DNA from: Korobacter sp036501185
Lineage (GTDB): Bacteria > Acidobacteriota > Terriglobia > Terriglobales > Acidobacteriaceae
Assembly: GCA_036501185.1 (NCBI GenBank)
Contig: DASYAU010000091.1
Location: 3,105 to 67,104 of the forward strand
Length of the DNA stretch: 64,000 bases
Direction of reading: 5' to 3'
In this document: piece after piece, positions 51,077 to 60,525 of the stretch
How positions within the stretch are numbered: the stretch's first letter is position 1
How the letters are laid out: the number at the start of each line of letters is the position of its first letter
Position numbers and translations under genes: made by a program
Notes under the pieces: model-generated
Told to the model about the DNA's origin: nothing
The model's database searches: none
The model's input: only the letters and a program-made list of their open reading frames with translations

Positions 51077-52623
51077 TGATGACACCCTGGAAAAACCCGG
51101 AGTTCACTCGTCACTTTCGGCGGGAGATGCGACCGGTGCGGGCGGCGATGACGCTAGTGATTCCGCTGCTCGTGTGTCTGCTCGTGATGCTGGTAATGCG
51201 CGTGGGCGAACGCGACGGTCAAGGACGGATAGTATGGCACGACTATTGGAATGATCTTTATATCGGCTTGCTGGCGGTGCAAGGAGTCGTGCTTGCGCTT
51301 TGGTGCGTATCAACGTGCGGGCAGGCGATTTCGTCCGAGCGCCAGTTGAAGACCTTTGATTTTCTCCGCACAACACGATTGAACAGCGCGGAACTGCTTA
51401 CTGGCAGCGTTGCCGGCCGACCATTTACCGCGTATGTCATGGTTGCAGTCACCTTACCAATCACGTTGCTAGCGGGCACCGCCGCTGGCTATGCGTGGTG
51501 GCGCGTGCTGGCGTCGATGGGCGTGATTGTGGTGGTTTGCCTGACGTTTGCGCTATTCGCGCTGCTCTTTTCGCTACTCACGGAAAAACCGCGCATTGGG
51601 GAGTTAATTGCAATCGTAGTAGCCGGTTGCTGGGCGATGGTGCAGATCTCTCACGCTTGGGCCTTCCGTTATCAGAATTCCGCAATCCCGGCGCTTACCG
51701 TGCTTCCAGCGCTCGAGAAGCTTAACGGCTACGCTGGTGTCGCCGCGCCGCTGCCTGTCAGGCTATTCGGCGCGCCCATCGCACCGGCAATGATGACGGT
51801 ATTTCTTTACGGAACAGCAGCGGCATGGCTGGCGCTCATGCTCGTTCGCAACTTGAAGAGGGACCGGGAGGAGATGCGTCTCCTGACGAGATGGCAGGCG
51901 TTGTTGCTGCTGATCTGCGTGAACGTGATTTTCCTGGCACAAGTATTGTTGCGTGGGCCCTACGGGTTCTTATTTATCGGGAGCGTTAACGCTGACAAAT
52001 GGTTTCAACAGCAGGTTCAGAACATTGTGTCGAACTACGTTGTGCTGAACGCAGTGGTGTTCTACCTGATTGGACTGGCTATGCTGCCCTCGGCGGGGGA
52101 ATTGAAAACCTGGTTCCGAGAGAAGCAGCGCAGCTTCGGTTCGTATTGGGGGGAGAATGCGCCTCCCATTCCGTGGATTGCTCTGGCGGCGGCATCAGCC
52201 TGGGTGGTGCTGGCGGCGGTAGTTTTCTTCTATCGCCACGAGGCGCCGCGCGCGGATTGGTCGCTCGGGTGGACTGCTTTGCGATTGGGCGTGTTGCTCG
52301 TGTACGCGACGCGAGACGTAATTTTTCTGCAATGGTGCGGCATTACTCGGATGAAATCGCCGCTGGTGAAGGGAGTTCTGCTCCTGGGCCTGTACTACTT
52401 CGTGGTATCGATGATTGCGGCTTTCGTCCAGGCTGCGATGGGCGCGCCGGACTCCTTGGTTGGCTATGCGATTGTTACACCCGTCGGAGCGCTCGCAAAT
52501 CAGGCGCTCTTGGCCAGCGTTCAGGGTGCGGGGGCGCAAGTCGGGATCATTGTTCTACTCTTGCTGCTCATCCGGCAGCGTTTCGTTCGAGTCTCATCCC
52601 TAACAGCGCCGTCGCCCGCTTAG
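51073..52623 (+). CDS. ABC transporter permease
   Basis: 516 residues, about 11-12 membrane helices, starting MMMTPWKNPEFTRHFRREMRPVRAAMTLVIPLLVCLLVMLVM. Soluble loops are short. A segment QAISSERQLKTFDFLRTTRLNSAELLTGSV is the cytosolic coupling helix typical of the ABC-2/NatB-like permeases. Overlaps the ATPase gene by 4 bp. The second half (from about residue 300) appears duplicated in topology rather than in sequence. Confidence 0.9.
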   Translation: MMMTPWKNPEFTRHFRREMRPVRAAMTLVIPLLVCLLVMLVMRVGERDGQGRIVWHDYWNDLYIGLLAVQGVVLALWCVSTCGQAISSERQLKTFDFLRTTRLNSAELLTGSVAGRPFTAYVMVAVTLPITLLAGTAAGYAWWRVLASMGVIVVVCLTFALFALLFSLLTEKPRIGELIAIVVAGCWAMVQISHAWAFRYQNSAIPALTVLPALEKLNGYAGVAAPLPVRLFGAPIAPAMMTVFLYGTAAAWLALMLVRNLKRDREEMRLLTRWQALLLLICVNVIFLAQVLLRGPYGFLFIGSVNADKWFQQQVQNIVSNYVVLNAVVFYLIGLAMLPSAGELKTWFREKQRSFGSYWGENAPPIPWIALAAASAWVVLAAVVFFYRHEAPRADWSLGWTALRLGVLLVYATRDVIFLQWCGITRMKSPLVKGVLLLGLYYFVVSMIAAFVQAAMGAPDSLVGYAIVTPVGALANQALLASVQGAGAQVGIIVLLLLLIRQRFVRVSSLTAPSPA

Positions 52624-52642
52624 CGCGCAAAAGGAGACAACT

Positions 52643-52993
52643 GTGCCGCATCCCGTGATGTATTTCGAAATCGGTTGCCGTGATGTGGCGGCGACGCGCG
52701 ATTTTTACAAAAGCCTGTTCGATTGGGAGATGAACGAGGACAAGCCGAACTACGTGGGACTCCCGAAAGGGGCGTCGCATGGGATTGGCGGGCACATGAT
52801 GTCGTTGGGACATGAGCCTCACCAATACACCCTGTTCTACGTCGAAGTAGAAGACATTGTCGGCTATTGCGAGAAGGCGAAAGCGCTGGGCGGCAAGGTC
52901 TGCGTGCCGCCAGTGGACATTGGCGAGGGTAAGTTTGCCTGGATCCAAGACAACGGGGGCAATACGGTGGGGTTGTGGCAGCCTGCCAAGTAG
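52643..52993 (+). CDS. VOC (glyoxalase/bleomycin resistance) family protein
   Basis: 116 residues from GTG 52643, with AAGGAG upstream. Two beta-alpha-beta-beta-beta units: HPVMYFEIGCRDVAATRDFYKSLFDWEM and HQYTLFYVEVEDIVGYCEKAKALGGKVCVPPVDIGEGKFAWIQDNGGNTVGLWQ. The order, with D-N/E-x-V-G-L-W at the end, matches PF00903-like VOC domains. Substrate unknown. It lies 20 bp behind the ABC permease and is probably co-transcribed. Confidence 0.9.
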   Translation: MPHPVMYFEIGCRDVAATRDFYKSLFDWEMNEDKPNYVGLPKGASHGIGGHMMSLGHEPHQYTLFYVEVEDIVGYCEKAKALGGKVCVPPVDIGEGKFAWIQDNGGNTVGLWQPAK

Positions 52994-53086
52994 CACATTT
53001 TGTTGAGGATTAAGGCGTTTGGCGCGGGGCTTGGGCGGAGCTCCACGTGCTAGAATTTGCACAGCATTCTCAGCGAGAGAAGCCTC

Positions 53087-53761
53087 TTGATCGAACTTGC
53101 GCCTTCCATTCTTTCGGCCGACTTTGCCCGCCTCGCTGAGCAGGTTGAAGCGGCGGTACGAGGCGGCGGAACAGTCGTGCACTTTGACGTGATGGACGGG
53201 CATTTTGTGCCTAACATCACGATCGGCCCGCCCGTACTGGCTTCGTTGCGCAAGGTGGTGAAGGTCCCGATCGATTGTCACCTGATGATCGAGAACTCGG
53301 ACGAGTACATTCCGGCATTCGCCGAGGCGGGTGCGAACTGGATCTCGGTACACCAGGAGGCTTGCGTGCATTTGAACCGCACGCTGCACCTGATCAAAAG
53401 CCACGGTTGTTTGGCGGGGGTGGTGATCAACCCGGCAACGCCGGTGGAGATGCTGAGCGAAGTGCTCGAGATCGTGGATTACGTGCTGGTGATGTCGGTG
53501 AACCCTGGGTTTGGCGCGCAGAAGTTCATACCCTCGACGCTGGACAAGGTCCGCAAGTTGGTTGCAATGCGGAACTCGGACGGCACGAACTTCCGCATCG
53601 AGATGGATGGCGGCATGGCGCTGGATACAATAGGCGATGCCATCCGCGCCGGGGTAGAGATTGTAGTGGCTGGAAACGCCGTGTTCGGAAAGGGCGATCC
53701 GGCGAAGAATGCCAGCGATTTATTGAAGGCCGCGCAGAACGCGACCCTCGTGCGGGTCTAA
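53087..53761 (+). CDS. rpe: Ribulose-phosphate 3-epimerase
   Basis: TIM-barrel epimerase linking ribulose-5-phosphate and xylulose-5-phosphate in the pentose phosphate pathway. 224 residues from TTG 53087 (LIELAPSILSADFARLAEQVEAA), matching known N-termini. Motifs VVHFDVMDGHFVPNITIGPPV (metal His and Asp), DCHLMIENSDEYIP, VLVMSVNPGFGAQKFIPS, IEMDGGMALDTI, and VAGNAVFGKGDP (phosphate loop). Confidence 0.96.
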   Translation: MIELAPSILSADFARLAEQVEAAVRGGGTVVHFDVMDGHFVPNITIGPPVLASLRKVVKVPIDCHLMIENSDEYIPAFAEAGANWISVHQEACVHLNRTLHLIKSHGCLAGVVINPATPVEMLSEVLEIVDYVLVMSVNPGFGAQKFIPSTLDKVRKLVAMRNSDGTNFRIEMDGGMALDTIGDAIRAGVEIVVAGNAVFGKGDPAKNASDLLKAAQNATLVRV

Positions 53762-53824
53762 GACCCAAAGTTTCCCAGGTAGTCAGCCGTCGTGACCCTG
53801 TCGGCTGCGTGGAAGGTGGTAGGG

Positions 53825-55351
53825 ATGTATCGTCGTGCACTCATCATGATGTTGGTCGGGATGGCGCTAGTCGGCGCCACCGCGTGTAAGAACAAGAAGG
53901 TTACCAACCCGATCGCCAATGTCGATTCCAAACAGCCGGACAAGGTGCTGTTTGATCGCGCCATGGACGCGATGAAGCATAGCCACTTCGACGTGGCCCG
54001 CGTGACGTTGCAGACGTTGATCAACACCTATCCGGATTCCGAGTACATTGCGCGCGCCAAGCTGGCCATCGGCGACTCGTGGTACGCCGAGGGTGGATCG
54101 GCCGCAATGGCGCAGGCGGAAAACGAGTACAAGGACTTCCAGACGTTCTTCCCCAACATGGCAGAAGCGGCGGAAGCGCAGATGAAGATCGCGAACATTC
54201 ACTACTCCGAGATGGAGAAGCCGGACCGCGACTACACCCACGCCAAGCGCGCCGAAGAAGAATATCGGCAGATGATTTTGCAGTATCCGGACAGCAAGTT
54301 GATCCCACAGGCGAAGCAGCGGCTGCGCGAGGTGCAGGAAATCCTGGCGGACCGAGAGTACCGCATTGGGCGGTTCTACTTTTTGCGCGAGGACTACCCG
54401 GCGTCGATTGCGCGCTTGCAGACGATGTCGGATACCTATCCGCTATACAGCGGCGCCGACGAAACGCTGTTCCTGATCGGCCAGTGCTACCAGGCGGAGG
54501 CGGAGGCGGTACGCAGGGTTCCGACGGTGGCACCAGGCAAACGTGGCGTGACAGAGACCCAGAAAGCGGCGTTGATCGAGAACTACGAGAAGAATGCCGC
54601 GAATGCATACGCAAAGATCGTGACGCGCTATCCTGCGATGCCGCGCGCCGAAGCAGCGAGGAAAAAGCTCGCTGATATGCACATGCCAGTCCCGACCCCG
54701 ACACCTGAGGCACTTGCGCAAAACAAAGCGGAAGAGCAAAGCCGCGGGCACCAATCGCGCAGCCAGGAGGTAATGGGGTTCCTAAATCATCACCCGGATA
54801 CGACGGAGGCTGCGAAGGTTGGCGAGCCGCAGATGATCGATCCGCCGCAGACCAACCCGGTGAAACTGGTCCAGCAGGCCAATGCGGCCCTGTTAAACAA
54901 GCCTGCGGCGAAACCTGCAGCGGGTACCAACAATGGATTGACCTTGGAACCCGTGGGTGCAGGAGCACCGCCGCCGAGCGAACCGCTGCCGCGCTCCGAT
55001 AGTGGAGCTACCAATCCCGAAACGGCTGCGCCGGTCGAAACCGGAACACCGACGCCGACCGCGCCTTCCACTTCGGGAGGAACTTCGAGCACCACGGACG
55101 CGAACAACGCTTCGGCTGGAACAGCGAGCACGAACGACGCGAATACCGCTCCCGCGCCGGCACCGGCTCGCGTGAACGACGCTGCCACGCCACCGGCGGA
55201 TTCGAGCTCCGGCACTTCAACGAGCGGACAGACGAACGCCCAGCCGGATGCGAAGTCCGGGTCGAGCAGCGATTCGAACACAACGAACTCCCAGGATTCG
55301 ACCAGCAAGAAGAAAAAGAAGAAGGGATTGGCGAAGCTAAATCCGTTCTAG
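53825..55351 (+). CDS. bamD: BamD/YbgF-like TPR lipoprotein with low-complexity tail
   Basis: 508 residues from ATG 53825 (MYRRALIMMLVGMALVGATACKNKK). A lipobox-like GATAC puts a lipidated Cys at about residue 21. An N-terminal set of TPR-like repeats (DVARVTLQTLINTYPDSEYIARAKLAIGDSWY, AEEEYRQMILQYPDSKLIPQAKQRLREVQ, DYPASIARLQTMSDTYPLYSGADETLFLIGQCY) matches BamD, the outer-membrane beta-barrel assembly partner. From about residue 300 the chain becomes a Pro/Ala/Ser/Thr-rich disordered tail with a Lys-run end (KKKKKKGLAKLNPF), unusual for BamD. Confidence 0.82.
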   Translation: MYRRALIMMLVGMALVGATACKNKKVTNPIANVDSKQPDKVLFDRAMDAMKHSHFDVARVTLQTLINTYPDSEYIARAKLAIGDSWYAEGGSAAMAQAENEYKDFQTFFPNMAEAAEAQMKIANIHYSEMEKPDRDYTHAKRAEEEYRQMILQYPDSKLIPQAKQRLREVQEILADREYRIGRFYFLREDYPASIARLQTMSDTYPLYSGADETLFLIGQCYQAEAEAVRRVPTVAPGKRGVTETQKAALIENYEKNAANAYAKIVTRYPAMPRAEAARKKLADMHMPVPTPTPEALAQNKAEEQSRGHQSRSQEVMGFLNHHPDTTEAAKVGEPQMIDPPQTNPVKLVQQANAALLNKPAAKPAAGTNNGLTLEPVGAGAPPPSEPLPRSDSGATNPETAAPVETGTPTPTAPSTSGGTSSTTDANNASAGTASTNDANTAPAPAPARVNDAATPPADSSSGTSTSGQTNAQPDAKSGSSSDSNTTNSQDSTSKKKKKKGLAKLNPF

Positions 55352-55374
55352 GGCGAATGCTTGAGGCTGTTTGC

Positions 55375-55401
55375 AAAACCGGCAGACCATCTGCCGGTTT
55401 T
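55375..55401 (+). terminator. Intrinsic terminator of the bamD-like gene
   Basis: AAAACCGGCAGA-CCA-TCTGCCGGTTTT, 12-bp stem and 3-nt loop, followed by CTTATG. Symmetric A/T ends let it act in both directions. Confidence 0.85.
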
Positions 55402-55528
55402 CTTATGTGCGTTCAAGTGGGACAGTTACTAACGTGTCTCTCCTAAGCAGGAATTCCGGATTGACTAACCCGGCTGGAAACAGTAACTTTTGAGGCACCT
55501 TCACCTGTCCCTACGTAAGGACTCCTTC

Positions 55529-57775
55529 GTGTCTTTGAAGATACTGCTGGCCGACGACAGTATGACTGCCCAAAACATGGGCAAGAAAATATTGAGCGAC
55601 GCCGGCTACGACGTTGTCTCGGTAAGCAATGGGGCAGCGGCCGTAAAAAAGATCGCGGAGATCAATCCTTCCCTCTGCATTCTCGACATCTACATGCCCG
55701 GCTACACCGGCCTGGAAGTTTGTGACAAGGTAAAGTCTTCTCCTGCCACGGCACGTATGCCGGTGCTGCTCACGGTCGGGAAGATGGAACCGTACAAACC
55801 AGAGGAAGGCGCGCGGGTTCGCGCCGACGGCGTCATCGTAAAGCCGTTCGAAGCGAGTGAGCTCTTGCGTGCGGTGCAGCGCTTTTCGACGCGCGCAAGC
55901 GGCATACAGACCGCTGCGGCGGCTGCGGCACCAGCAGCTGCATCTCCGCCGCCACCGCCGGCTTCTACACCGGCGACGTACGAAAAAACAGTTAAGCTTA
56001 CGCGCGAACAGTTGAAAGAGATCATGGACCCGTCGTCGCCGAAATGGCATGGCGGCACGGTGAGTCCGGAAGTTGCGCCCGCCGCCGCGGCGCGTACGGA
56101 CATGGCCGCCGAAGTTGCACAAGCTCCGGCACTCGCTGTGGAAGACGTGGTGGCGAATACAAAGATGGGGTCCACGGCGGACGGTATGCCGGGTTTTGCC
56201 GCTGCGGCAGTAGCTGAACCAGCACCTGCGGCGATTGCGCGAATCCACGAGCAGCCCTCAAATGGAGATCGCGCTCTCGCCATCGCTGTGGTGGAAGCGC
56301 CGGTCAGGCCGGCAGCTGAATTGGATGCCGGTCCGAACGCCTCGGCCGTGCTGCCGGGGTTTGTGGATTACCTGATTGCCAATGCGGCGATCGTGGGTGT
56401 CACAGCGGAAATAATGGAAGGTGCGCCGGTTAAGACTGCGGAAGGCGCACTCGCGGCCTCGAGTGCGGAGTTCGCGGTTGAAGCGCAAGCCACAGTCGAA
56501 GCCACAGAGCCTGCGGCAGTGCCCGTAGAAACCGCGGCGATGAAACCTGCCGCGCCACCTGTGTCGACGAAACTCGAAGGCGGCGTGGCAATCGGCAAGA
56601 TTCCCGTCACCGATCCAGCATTGGAAGTCGCGCCGCCGGTTGCCATCACACCGACGCCCGACCCGCAGTTTGAAGCACCGTCGGAGATTGCGGTCGCAAA
56701 CGCTACCGAACAGGGCCTACAGCCAACCTCGCGAGCGGCGGAGTCAGCCGGCGTCGAGACCGCCACCGACCCGAACCTCTCGCCCATGATCGGACTGGTG
56801 GATGCTGTGCATCCGCTGGAGGGTGGTCGCTACGTTGTGCCTGAGGCTCCTGTGGAAGCTGCGTCGAGCAACGAGCCAGAGGAGAAAAATTCGGCTCAGC
56901 CAGCGACAGGAGCGGGCATAGGAGCATCCGCGGTTGCATCTCCTGCGCAGAGCGGCAAGAAATCGAAGAAGGGCAAAGAAATGCGGCCGGTCCCGGCAGT
57001 GGCACCGGATATTCCGGCTGGGACTACGCCTGATTCGCATGCGCAGAAGGAAGTTAAGCCTGCGGCGGCGAAGCCGGAAGTTTCCGCGGAGATCGCGGCT
57101 GTGCTCGATCTACTGAGCCAGACGGCCGGTATGCCGATTGGTTCAACCGAAAATCCCACGGCAGGATTTGAGTCCGTGGAAGACGCTGCTGCCACACCCC
57201 TGATTTCCTCGACAGCGTCGCGGGTGTGGATGGCAGAGGAAGTGGCATTAACGGAATCGGAAAACACGATTTCGCTCGAAAACGAAATGCGCATGGCCTA
57301 TGCGCCTTCGAGGGTGGACCACCGCGAGCTTGCTGAGACGCAATCGATCTCAGGGGCGATGGTGGATCAATCAGCGATGGTGACGGCAGCGCCTGCGGAG
57401 GACCCGGTGCGGGATGACAAGACTGCGCCCAAATCCGCGATGCCAGATCCAGAAGAGTCATCTTCTGGAGCGGGTGCATCGCCAACCCAAGAACTAGCCG
57501 CAGCCATGGCTGCGGCGTTCGGTGGGGCACTTCCAAAAGAAGATTTGGCCCGCGCTGAAGAAACCCAGTCGATTTCGGAGGAGGTACGCCGCTTCGCGTT
57601 AGGCGACGCGTACAAACCGAAACCGACGTTCGGTGGCGCTGCCATTGATGACCCCGACGAGCGCACGGTGACCACGGCAAAGCTCTCGGCTGCCATCAGC
57701 CGGGTGCTGGACCGCTTGAAGCCGCAGCTCATCGCCGAGATTCTCCAGGAACTCGAAGAAGCGAAGGAAGAATGA
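55529..57775 (+). CDS. Response regulator with very long Ala/Pro/Glu-rich linker
   Basis: 748 residues from GTG 55529. A CheY-like receiver at residues 1-120: LLADDSMTAQNMG (acidic pair), CILDIYMPG (phospho-Asp), PVLLTVG and VIVKPFEASEL (switch Lys). Then about 550 residues rich in Ala, Pro, Val and Glu with weak repeats, apparently disordered, and a short C-terminal helix (LSAAISRVLDRLKPQLIAEILQELEEAKEE). No DNA-binding domain. The tail helix recurs in acidobacterial and deltaproteobacterial single-receiver proteins and may dock a partner. Confidence 0.85.
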   Translation: MSLKILLADDSMTAQNMGKKILSDAGYDVVSVSNGAAAVKKIAEINPSLCILDIYMPGYTGLEVCDKVKSSPATARMPVLLTVGKMEPYKPEEGARVRADGVIVKPFEASELLRAVQRFSTRASGIQTAAAAAAPAAASPPPPPASTPATYEKTVKLTREQLKEIMDPSSPKWHGGTVSPEVAPAAAARTDMAAEVAQAPALAVEDVVANTKMGSTADGMPGFAAAAVAEPAPAAIARIHEQPSNGDRALAIAVVEAPVRPAAELDAGPNASAVLPGFVDYLIANAAIVGVTAEIMEGAPVKTAEGALAASSAEFAVEAQATVEATEPAAVPVETAAMKPAAPPVSTKLEGGVAIGKIPVTDPALEVAPPVAITPTPDPQFEAPSEIAVANATEQGLQPTSRAAESAGVETATDPNLSPMIGLVDAVHPLEGGRYVVPEAPVEAASSNEPEEKNSAQPATGAGIGASAVASPAQSGKKSKKGKEMRPVPAVAPDIPAGTTPDSHAQKEVKPAAAKPEVSAEIAAVLDLLSQTAGMPIGSTENPTAGFESVEDAAATPLISSTASRVWMAEEVALTESENTISLENEMRMAYAPSRVDHRELAETQSISGAMVDQSAMVTAAPAEDPVRDDKTAPKSAMPDPEESSSGAGASPTQELAAAMAAAFGGALPKEDLARAEETQSISEEVRRFALGDAYKPKPTFGGAAIDDPDERTVTTAKLSAAISRVLDRLKPQLIAEILQELEEAKEE

Positions 57776-57807
57776 GAAGCAGCATTCCGCAGAAACTTGT
57801 CAGAAAG

Positions 57808-57833
57808 AGCCCTCCGCAAACGGAGGGCTTTTT
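57808..57833 (+). terminator. Intrinsic terminator after receiver gene
   Basis: AGCCCTCCG-CAAA-CGGAGGGCT (9-bp stem) followed by TTTTTC. Confidence 0.92.
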
Positions 57834-57934
57834 CTTTCGTCACAGCACCCTGAGCGGGGCATCACAGCAAAGGCGTGGGCGATGTATTTACGGTAGTCGA
57901 TATGAAGGTGACGTTAGATCCGCAGCCGTAGCAG

Positions 57935-58069
57935 ATGCCATCGGCGGTGGTGCCGATGGAGGTACGCTTGCTCGCGGAGTTGGAAACTATCCAATGCGCG
58001 CTGGCGAAGCTGAATCAGACGATGGTGCGAATCGCGGAAACATTGGAACGGGCTGCGCTGCGGCGATAA
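57935..58069 (+). CDS. Possible small helical protein (44 aa)
   Basis: ATG 57935 to TAA 58069 reads MPSAVVPMEVRLLAELETIQCALAKLNQTMVRIAETLERAALRR, an amphipathic helix. The frame continues upstream to ATG 57902 (MKVTLDPQP) across an in-frame TAG at 57929-57931, as if a slightly longer gene had gained a stop. It lies between the receiver-gene terminator and the convergent Usp gene (3 bp between stops). No homologue recalled; low support. Confidence 0.3.
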   Translation: MPSAVVPMEVRLLAELETIQCALAKLNQTMVRIAETLERAALRR

Positions 58070-58072
58070 GAA

Positions 58073-58999
58073 TCATGCGCGAGCAGTGAAGACAGCGCAG
58101 GGCGCATGGCAGACCACCTCATACGCAATGGTGCTTCGGAAATGCGTAATTGCCTCGGGATGCGTGCTGCGGTGCAGACCCATCGCGATGGCGTCGGCAC
58201 GCAGTTCGGACGCTAGCATGAGGATTTCGTCGGCCGGCTTTCCCCACATCACCCGGCAATCGAACGTTGGACAAAAACGCGCATGAGAGCGCATCAATCC
58301 CTCGAGTTTCCTTTCGGCGGAGGCAAGCGCGTCGCGATGCCGATCCAGCGTGGCATCGACACTGTCCCACTTTCCACGCTCGGGTTCCGGGAAATGTTGG
58401 ATGACATGGAGAAGAACCAACGGACACTTTCGTTCGACCGCGAAGTTTACGAGGTACGGCAGGGCTTCGATCGAAGCCGGCTCGAAGTTTGCGGCGAAGA
58501 TCACTGGGCGCGGCTGACGCACGTTTTCGACCCCCGATTCCTCAAAGGACGGCCCGACGGTGACGACAGGGCACGGCGCACAGCGGATGATGGTTTCGGC
58601 GACCGAACCAAGCAGCAAACGTCCGAGGCCGCGACGGCCATGCGTGCCAATGACGACAAGTTCCACGTCATCTTCTGCAATCAACTGCTGGAGCTGCGGC
58701 CAGATTTCGCCGTCGCGCACGGCGACGTCGCAGCGAATGCCGGAAAGAGCGCCGAGGGCGTTGAGATGCATTTCGTATTCGGCAAGATCGCGACAAGCGA
58801 CGTCATGGGCGGCAGCGAGCACGTCAGGACCAGCGAGCGTAAATCCCATCGAGGAGACGACGTGCGCGATATGCAATTTCGCGCCGAAATGCCTGGCGAG
58901 AGCGAGCGCGTGGCGCATGGCATTGCGGGACTCGGGGGCTAGGTCGGTAGCGATGAGGATCGACTTCGGATGCACGTGGAGAGCTGTTTGGAGAGGCAT
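58073..58999 (-). CDS. Tandem-domain universal stress protein
   Basis: 308 residues with two UspA folds. The first (residues 10-150) opens KSILIATDLAPESRNAMRHALALARHFGAKLHIAHV and carries the ATP-binding signature GTHGRRGLGRLLLGSVAE. The second (155-308) opens PVIFAANFEPASIEALPYLVNFAV and ends AIAMGLHRSTHPEAITHFRSTIAYEVVCHAPCAV, where the G-x2-G-x9-G-S/T pattern is incomplete. So probably one ATP-binding and one degenerate module. ATG 58999. Confidence 0.92.
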   Translation of the reverse strand: MPLQTALHVHPKSILIATDLAPESRNAMRHALALARHFGAKLHIAHVVSSMGFTLAGPDVLAAAHDVACRDLAEYEMHLNALGALSGIRCDVAVRDGEIWPQLQQLIAEDDVELVVIGTHGRRGLGRLLLGSVAETIIRCAPCPVVTVGPSFEESGVENVRQPRPVIFAANFEPASIEALPYLVNFAVERKCPLVLLHVIQHFPEPERGKWDSVDATLDRHRDALASAERKLEGLMRSHARFCPTFDCRVMWGKPADEILMLASELRADAIAMGLHRSTHPEAITHFRSTIAYEVVCHAPCAVFTARA

Positions 59000-59139
59000 G
59001 GCACCTCGATTCCGGCATCCTAAAATGTGGCGAGGACGCCCAACTTCCTGTCGTAAATATCGTTTCAGAACCTAGCCGGAAAAGCTGTGATCCACGGCAC
59101 ATTGCGCGTTGGCAAGTTCCCACCTAGTCTGGAACGGCC

Positions 59140-60522
59140 ATGCGATATTTACGGGCCATAGCCGGGATCTTGCTGCTGACTGCAATCGCGCTCTCCGCCG
59201 GTGGGCAGGGGGACCCGTATAAGCCAGTTCCTTATGTGAAGCTCACTCATCCGGAGTGGAGCAAGAATGCAGTGATCTACGAGCTGAACACTCGCCAGTT
59301 CACTGCCGAAGGGACGATTCGCTCAGCCGAACAGCAATTGCCACGACTGAAAGAGTTGGGGATCGACATCGTGTGGCTGATGCCGGTGCAGCCGATTGGC
59401 GAGAAAAATCGCAAAGGAAAACTCGGCAGTCCGTACGCAGTGCAGGACTACCTGAAGGTGAACCCGGACCTTGGTACTTTGGACGACCTAAAGCATTTCG
59501 TGCACACGGCGCATGAGCTCGGAATGCACGTGATACTCGATTGGGTGGCGAACCATACAGCCTGGGACAACGTGCTGGTGAAAGAACATCCCGAGTGGTA
59601 CGCGAAGGACTGGAAGGGCGACTTCATGACAACCCCGTGGGAAGACTGGGGCGACATCATCGATCTCGACTACAGCCAACAAGGTCTGCGGCGGTACATG
59701 GCCAATGCCATGAAGTACTGGGTGCGGGAAGCGGATATCGATGGGTTTCGATGTGATGTAGCCGGGTACGTGCCGCTCGATTTCTGGAACAACGCTCGCA
59801 AAGAACTGGATGCCATCAAGCCCATGTTCATGCTGGCCGAATGGGAGACGCGGGACCTGCACGCCGACGCGTTTGACATGACGTACGCCTGGACGTGGTA
59901 CGACGAAGTGGGCAAGATTGTGCGCGGAGAGGCAGGCGATCTTGGCGGACTGACTCACTATTATTCACTGAACCAAAAAGCGTGGCCGCCGAACATCATG
60001 CGGATGCTTTTCACCAGCAACCACGATAAGAACTCGTGGGAAGGAACCGAGTTCGAGCAGTTCGGCGACGGGCTGCACGCCGCGATGGTGCTCTCGTTCG
60101 TCAGCGACGGGATGCCGCTGATCTACAACGGGCAGGAGGCGGGGAACCGGAAACGGCTGAAGTTCTTCGAACGCGATCCAATCGATTGGCGGGAAGATCC
60201 CAACGGCGAACTCTACAAGAAGCTCATCGCGCTGAAGCACGAGCACACGGCGCTGTGGAACGCCCACTGGGGCTCGCCCATGGTGCAGATCGTAAACAGC
60301 GCGCCGGAGGAGGTGTTCAGCTTCGTGCGGCAGAACGAGCACGAGAAAGTGCTGGCGGTGTTCAACTTCTCCGCGCAGCCGCAGAGCGTGGCGTTTCGCG
60401 GAGGTCCATTCGAGGGCGCGTACTCCGACTATTTCAACGGGGAAATCATCCACATGAACAGCGGGACGAAACTCACAGTCCCTGCGTGGGGATATTTCGT
60501 TTTCATCTTGCCAAAGAAATAA
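59140..60522 (+). CDS. Exported alpha-amylase family (GH13) glycoside hydrolase
   Basis: 460 residues. Signal peptide (MRYLRAIAGILLLTAIALSAGG), then the TIM barrel with GH13 regions: ILDWVANHTAWDN (region I), DGFRCDVAGYVP (nucleophile Asp), MLAEWETRDL (acid Glu), and FTSNHDKNSWEG (transition-state Asp). A C-terminal beta-sandwich domain C (FSFVRQNEHEKVLAVFNFSAQPQ) is present. Short for GH13 and without a starch-binding module; likely periplasmic or surface maltodextrin hydrolysis. Confidence 0.94.
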   Translation: MRYLRAIAGILLLTAIALSAGGQGDPYKPVPYVKLTHPEWSKNAVIYELNTRQFTAEGTIRSAEQQLPRLKELGIDIVWLMPVQPIGEKNRKGKLGSPYAVQDYLKVNPDLGTLDDLKHFVHTAHELGMHVILDWVANHTAWDNVLVKEHPEWYAKDWKGDFMTTPWEDWGDIIDLDYSQQGLRRYMANAMKYWVREADIDGFRCDVAGYVPLDFWNNARKELDAIKPMFMLAEWETRDLHADAFDMTYAWTWYDEVGKIVRGEAGDLGGLTHYYSLNQKAWPPNIMRMLFTSNHDKNSWEGTEFEQFGDGLHAAMVLSFVSDGMPLIYNGQEAGNRKRLKFFERDPIDWREDPNGELYKKLIALKHEHTALWNAHWGSPMVQIVNSAPEEVFSFVRQNEHEKVLAVFNFSAQPQSVAFRGGPFEGAYSDYFNGEIIHMNSGTKLTVPAWGYFVFILPKK

Positions 60523-60525
60523 GCG

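Noticed and set aside
57772..58089. 105-codon plus-strand frame after the receiver gene
   Set aside because: Runs through an intrinsic terminator and has low-complexity Gly/Ala/Arg composition; a shorter frame in the same interval is more protein-like.
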